Shown here in pieces: positions 58,979-64,000 of a stretch of DNA of 64,000 nt (within the stretch, counting starts at the first letter, position 1; each line of letters begins with the position of its first letter). The position numbers and the translations under genes were made by a program. The stretch comes from Phoronis australis. Its lineage: Eukaryota; Phoronida; Phoronidae. The stretch is taken from NCBI GenBank assembly GCA_002633005.1, contig NMRA01000017.1:342443-406442 (forward strand), in the 5' to 3' direction. The notes under the pieces were generated by a model, which saw only the letters and a list, made by a program, of their open reading frames with translations, made no database searches and had not been told where the DNA came from.

Positions 58979-60913
58979 CTATCTATTTCGATAGTTGCAA
59001 GTGAAAATATGTAACTAACCTGTGTATCAACAAAATGGCAGAACACCCACTTGGCAAAACCTATCTAATGAGCTCCTGTAGGATGACTGTCACCAAGCAG
59101 GCTCACCTGTAGGAGGGGTAGGTAGGGATGGTGGGTCAGTGCAACCAGTGTCACATATAATGCTTTACGTTGCAGGAATCTGTTAAAATCCTACCATGGT
59201 AAGGAATACCATGAGACGACTATTACAGTGAGTTGATGGCGCAATTCAGGGCAAAATACAGCTCTGCCCGAGAGTGGCCATTCCACGTTAATTATAACTG
59301 TTCACACAGTAGTTACCACAACTGAGTTAGTTGTAAGCAGTAAGGTGTTTAAAGATGGTAGTAACTCTGGCAGAATAACATGAAGCTGAGTAACTGGGGT
59401 TCCTCAAAAGTTGTATCACACTGGGAAGGAAGTTGTGGGCAACTCAAGTCACTACTGGTCCCCAGACTTCTTTTTATAGCTTAGGGATCTCCAGAAACTC
59501 TGGGCTCTGTGACCAAGCACTGATAATCACCATCTCCAGCTCCACAACTGACAGCGCTGCTGGGTTCACTCAGGGGTTACTGGAGTTCATGCTGGCTGGA
59601 GGCTGTGTGGGTAGTCCATTATTGTAGCAGAGATGATTATTAATCTTTGAAAGTATTTGCCTTCCTATTTATGCTCAACGGTAAACATGAGAATCCCCAA
59701 TTTGTTTATATCCTATCGATTTGAAGCAGTAAAGTTTGTTAATCTAATCGATTTATGATGTAAAATGTGTCTAAGGACATCAGTGCTCCAAGCACAAATG
59801 GCAGTTGTTAAATGTTGGTCTCTCATTTACAAAACTCTGGTCTATTACCAGTCCTCTGCAGCCTTTCCCACTAACTCCTCTATAGTAGTGACAGAGTTTA
59901 GGCTAGTTCTAAGGATTAAACACTTGATAGCGTTGTTGATACGCACTCTAAGTGCCTCTCAAAACCTCTAGTGGTTACTGACATTGGAGTGGAGGTAACA
60001 TTCCCCTTCTATGGGAATTGTGTAACTCTGCAGGTAATGTCCCAAGTGATGGCTGTTTTAGTTACGCTTTCCCATGGGCGGCGCAGCACCAAAACAGACG
60101 GCGGAGCACTGAAATAAATGGAGGGCTATAGCCCTCCAGCCCCCTATGGTGCACCGCTCATGCTTCCTGCTGATCAAAACTGCAATACGGGAGTCGTGGC
60201 ATTGATATGGGAAGGCAATGCAGCCTTATACACAGCCCAATGATGTGTTCATAGGGCTTAATTACAAGTTGTCGTTATACTTGTAACTTGTGGGAAAATA
60301 TATGTTCAGACTAGGCAAGATGAATAAATGTTCAGACTGCGCAAGATGAATAAATGAGATTGATATAGAATCCCAATAATTTGATTCAAAACGACTTAAT
60401 TTAGCCTGAAGGAAAAGATACAGCATTTTAGTATTTTTGTACTTGTTTGTAAGGTCCAGTGAACTGGACCTTTTTTACCTATGTATCGTTTTGAGGGCAT
60501 GGTTCTTTCTTGTCTGTCCTCTAAGGAGAGATTGCAGTAAGCTTTGGTGGTTGCTCTGCTGATCCAATGACTGCTGTTGCTACCTGGTGATGAAGGGAGG
60601 TACTTCCTCTTAACGTGGTCGGATCTGACAGAAATTTTCTTTTGTGCCAAACAAGGGTTAGAGGAATCTTGAGTCAAGATGACTTGCCTCAATTCACAAA
60701 AGTCTAATTTACAAAGTGGTTACTAGGTGCTCGAGACAGATTGTTGGTGTTTCTCTCTTGCTTCTGTTGTTGACAGCTCATTCATTCTCCACTTATTTTA
60801 CTCAAAACTGATGGCCAAGATTTTCATTTTTTCCATTTTCAATGTCCATTTACCTTTTGATGGGAGTTGCTTATAATGGACGATGGTTAATGTAAGTTTT
60901 TAATTTTTTGCAG
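58979..60913 (+). other. Distal intron before shared exon 2
   Basis: No exon. A 10-bp-arm hairpin with a 2-nt centre (AAGGTCCAGT-GA-ACTGGACCTT, 60451-60472) is followed by a T run. In eukaryotic DNA this is probably meaningless. The acceptor at the right end (TTTTTAATTTTTTGCAG) has a good pyrimidine tract. Confidence 0.45.
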
Positions 60914-61038
60914 ACAATGACCTCGACGATTTGGAGATGCAGGTCGTTCGGTACAAACCTGAAGGTCTTGGGTCCTTGTGTAAAAACACAAAATTTTCCA
61001 GAAAGGAACTACAGATCATGTATCGTGGATTCAAACAG
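60914..61038 (+). CDS. KChIP shared exon 2 (core entry, start of EF-hand 1)
   Basis: A TTTTTTGCAG acceptor precedes 125 nt that begin in phase 1 (AC completes the first-exon codon) and end in phase 0 at CAG|GTGAGT. The translation, NDLDDLEMQVVRYKPEGLGS then LCKNTKFSRKELQIMYRGFK and Q, has the KChIP hallmarks: the acidic D.LE..VVR.(K/R)PEGL lead-in, TKF(S/T)(R/K)KELQ..YRGFK, and helix E of the first EF-hand. KChIPs are cytosolic EF-hand subunits that bind the N-terminus of Kv4 channels and control trafficking and inactivation; family members also have other roles such as DREAM/calsenilin. The gene symbol family is KCNIP; I do not assign a member because invertebrates need not have one-to-one orthologues. 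Confidence 0.97.
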
Positions 61039-62120
61039 GTGAGTTGTGTACAGAAGTTTTGTGAGAGTAACATGTTTACAATTGGATATTTATGATTCAA
61101 GCTGTGACCTTGCACAGCTTGAGTTGTCATCATAGTTCGCAAAATGATGTCACTTCCAGAACCAAGACGACATTCATGGTTTCTTCTGATTGAGTTTGAA
61201 CTCTCATACAGCGCCATCTATGAAACTCATTGTTATTGGATCATGTTTTGAGGTGGAGCCTTTTGTTTTTCTTTTTTGTTTTTACACTAACTTTGCAGTA
61301 TTAATTACAAATTACAGAATTGTGATGTAATTATTTCTGCTGGGACTTTAATTACAGTTGTTTGATTGATTTACTGATAGATTTTCTCTTCAAATTTTAA
61401 AAAGTTTCTGGTTATCTCACTTAAATACAAAGCTTCTTTCCCTACCGACACTGCACCATGCAGTTCATCAAGGATTAGATTAAAAATGAGTGCAATTCTT
61501 CTGGGCTCCAGGAGTGGTCAGTATTTCAATAACTGACTAATCAAATGTCCCTGACTGCATTATCAACATTCAGTTCACATTCACTTGAGCTCCATTTATC
61601 AGAACGGTATTTTGAATGCAGTTGAGAATTACCAGGAAGGTCATATGGTGCAGCAGTTATGAAACCAATGATTTCTACTAAAATTGCAACAACAACATGT
61701 TTTGCTGTTGTTTTAGTCTCAGGTCAAAGCTAATTAGTGTTCATTAAAGCTGCCATATACCCAAGTAGGGTGCGCAACGCCTCAGTTCAACATTGCAACT
61801 TACGGCGTTGCTACAAAGTTGCAGTTTGTTATTGCTTTAAACCATGCCTGACCTGACTGGTCATTTTATGCATCCAGGATCTGTCTCCAGCAATAGCCAA
61901 TGGTAAATTTTTGGCTAGCCCTGAAATCACTTTTAATCAGAGTGAAGTTGAGATTAATTTTGTAACGCAATTGCAAGAAATTGAAACCCGGCAGATATTT
62001 GGCATTATGAGTAAACATGTTTGAAGATATAAAATGGTGGTGTTATAATTCAGGACGGGCCTATTGGAAAATGAATAGATTTTCTCTCAAATTTGTAGAG
62101 TGCTTAGTTGTCAAAGTTCT

Positions 62121-62134
62121 GTTTCCATGGTAAC
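62121..62134. promoter_or_regulatory. RFX X-box-like site
   Basis: GTTTCCATGGTAAC, identical to 19383-19396, matches the strong RFX dimer motif. It lies in the intron between the shared exons; function unknown. Confidence 0.35.
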
Positions 62135-63017
62135 GTATTACCTTGATGGCAGTTAATTAACAGAAAATTAAAGCTGTCTGGTTGCAGCATTAGGTGCGGC
62201 TAGGTATTATCCCTCACACCTGAACAGATGTCATTGTGTATTAAACTCTATGGCAGCTTGGTAAACTTACTTGATATCTAATGTGAACCACTCCAATTGT
62301 GTGTTATGGAGTTACACAGTATGTGTGAATTTCTTGACTGTGAATTGCACTCCGGTTGTGGTATATTTGTGACCAATAGTCAATAAACCGTACTCAAATA
62401 GAAATGTTTTGACATTTGCTAACAGGGCTGTGGGCCTTCTTAATTTCAACATTAGTTGAAAATCAATACAAGCTCTGTTTACTCCGTATATTTTTTCCAA
62501 CGATTCAAAAGATTTGCTCTGCGCATGGATGATTCATTTAATTGCTTTTAATTTTGCATTTACCTTACTTATGCAGGTTATGGTTTTATAGAACCTTATC
62601 GACAAGACTTAGCATGAAGCAAAACATCTACAAAGCCGTAAACTTGTCAAAAGTGCATATTTTCCAACCTCTCATCAATTGGGTGACGCGATCATGTATT
62701 TTTAGTAATATTTAGCTAAAAAAGGTGTACTGATGGCAAAACAACGCTCGCAATAATGTGACTTAGGTTTTCATATGATGTAAATGTTCAAGATGAAATC
62801 TCGCCAAACTGTTACAGTTTTTCTAAGGTGTCATTGTGTTTTTGTTTCATGTAACGTAAATTTTGTTTCATGAAAATCCAAAAAATCCTATTTTTGATAA
62901 ACTCCCATGCAAAAGTGAAAACAATTTCTAACTGCATGTTGCAGAACAGTGTATAAAGCATATTATACCACAATATTAGCGTCAAATGGCAGATACAACC
63001 GTGTAATAACCCATAAA

Positions 63018-63125
63018 GTTATCTCACTAGTGAGATAACGATTTGGCGGGAAACCGAGGACGGGGTCGAACCCGGGACCCTAATATTGCTGGTCTCCGAC
63101 TTTAACCACTACACCACGCAGCGAC
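63018..63125 (-). repeat. tRNA-like SINE head with adjacent 22-bp palindrome
   Basis: On the minus strand box A TGGTGTAGTGG (63116-63106) and box B GGTTCGACCCC (63072-63062) stand 44 nt apart, as in a tRNA-derived pol III promoter. Only two of five T-stem pairs form and the acceptor strands do not match, so it is not a working tRNA. Downstream in the same orientation lies a perfect 22-bp palindrome (63018-63039, centre CACTAGTG), probably part of the SINE body. Confidence 0.6.
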
Positions 63126-63683
63126 TGACGTCATCAAGTGTGAAAATAGAATACTTAAATGAGCACGCGCAATAATCGCACGTTCAACAAACCGCATTGT
63201 ACNTGAAGCTATTAATATTATCTGCAGCCTGTATCGATCTTTCGTGTACTCGGTGCAAAAATCTTATGAGACTGTTGAAAACTCACATTGTACAATAAAA
63301 AATAGAGACCCTTATGGAAAGTTCAATACATGTTTCCTAGTGCGCATTGTCTGAATGATGAATTTGCATGGCATTAGCTAGTACTTAATTAACAGTCATT
63401 ATGATCAGACATGCATAACAAATAGAGATGTACTGATAAATAAACGTGCAAACCAACGGAGCAGAGCTGGTTCATTTTTGACGCGTGTCCCTTCCTCCAC
63501 GCTGATTTGATTTGCATCGTTGGTTAATATTGTCAACTATATTGGTTGTGTTTTTGGTTGATGATGTCTTCATTATTAGTTCCTTATTGGTTTATATAAC
63601 TTTATTGGTTGCATTATTTATTTATATTGTCAACTTTATTCTGGGTTGCATTACACAGCCGTTCTTTTTTTTTCTGCTTACAG

Positions 63684-63753
63684 GAGTGTCCCACTGGAAT
63701 AGTTAACGAGGAAAGTTTCAAAGAGATATATGCGCAATTCTTCCCACAAGGAG
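63684..63753 (+). CDS. KChIP shared exon 3 (EF-hand 1 loop)
   Basis: A strong acceptor (TTTTTTTTTCTGCTTACAG) precedes 70 nt, phase 0 to phase 1, ending at G|GTGAGT (63754). The translation is [20 protein letters not shown] then PQG. The Cys-Pro inside the EF-hand 1 loop (ECPTG) is the substitution that makes the first EF-hand of this superfamily unable to bind calcium. IVNEE.FK.IY.QFFPQG is strongly KChIP-like. The remaining EF-hands 2-4 and the C-terminus must lie beyond the right edge of the window. Confidence 0.97.
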
Positions 63754-64000
63754 GTGAGTTGTATCTGTGGTGAACCTCACCTGACCTTTTGACCTCTGAG
63801 TGATCACGCTTAAGCGTTGTAACTTGTAACGTGTACATTACTGAACCATTACTATTCACTTGGGAATACATACAGAAACTGTCTATTAGATGGCATAAGA
63901 AATCATTGGACATTCAGGGCACATAATGGAAAGCAGAGTGTGATATGTTTTAAAGTCTAAAAACATTTCTATACGCCCACTCATTTAGATGTTGGCGTAT

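Larger units (their letters stand above)
61039..63683 (+). other. Intron between shared exons 2 and 3
   Basis: A 2,645-bp GT-AG intron (GTGAGT...TTCTGCTTACAG) in phase 0. It contains an X-box-like site (62121-62134), the 22-bp palindrome and tRNA-like SINE head (63018-63125), and an unresolved base (63203). No other exon is seen. Confidence 0.9.

Noticed and set aside
60451-60472. Hairpin followed by a T run, like a bacterial terminator
   Set aside because: The window is eukaryotic and intronic, so a rho-independent terminator has no meaning here.
63043-63125. A functional tRNA gene on the minus strand
   Set aside because: Boxes A and B are present, but T-stem and acceptor stem do not pair.

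Overview
This is eukaryotic, AT-rich, intron-dominated genomic DNA. It is most likely from an animal with a large, repeat-laden genome; a marine invertebrate is my guess. The evidence is long introns with GT-AG junctions, many short non-autonomous transposons with terminal inverted repeats, a 5'-truncated non-LTR retrotransposon, tRNA-like SINE heads and about fifteen minisatellites. I cannot name the species. Four single N calls (34303, 42322, 56244, 63203) suggest an assembled draft.

The one gene I recognise is on the + strand. It is a Kv channel-interacting protein (KChIP/KCNIP, neuronal calcium sensor superfamily) gene whose 5' part fills most of the window. Two shared exons are clear: 60914-61038 (125 nt) and 63684-63753 (70 nt). 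Together they encode the conserved entry into the core and the degenerate first EF-hand. The gene runs off the right edge. Upstream are up to four alternative first exons: 14270-14399, 38491-38572, 41873-41948 and 50137-50176. Each starts with ATG and ends at a GT donor in phase 1. The acceptor at 60914 begins in the phase that completes such a codon, so every one can splice in frame to the shared exon. Two of them (38491 and 41873) are paralogous and encode nearly the same N-terminus with mostly synonymous differences. The one at 50137 encodes a neuronal-calcium-sensor-like, possibly N-myristoylated start.

Region by region: 1-14 kb holds an unassigned minus-strand open frame at the edge, a truncated LINE with an 11-bp target duplication, a deleted hAT-like element (2717-3192), a 2.4-kb TIR element with direct subterminal repeats (4110-6516), a 25-bp minisatellite (8346-8690) and a small MITE. 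From 14 to 38 kb is the first long intron, with remnants of related TIR elements, many minisatellites and an RFX X-box palindrome. From 38 to 50 kb lie the other three first exons, a CCAAT cluster, a polypurine tract and MITEs. From 50 to 64 kb lie the full-length relative of the hAT-like element (51590-53159), a long fold-back (58810-58978), the shared exons, and a tRNA-like SINE head beside a 22-bp perfect palindrome.

The most interesting biology is the N-terminal exon choice of the KChIP gene: one calcium-sensor core with several different N-termini, including a duplicated exon pair under visible purifying selection. Everything outside those exons looks like intronic or intergenic DNA shaped by repeats.
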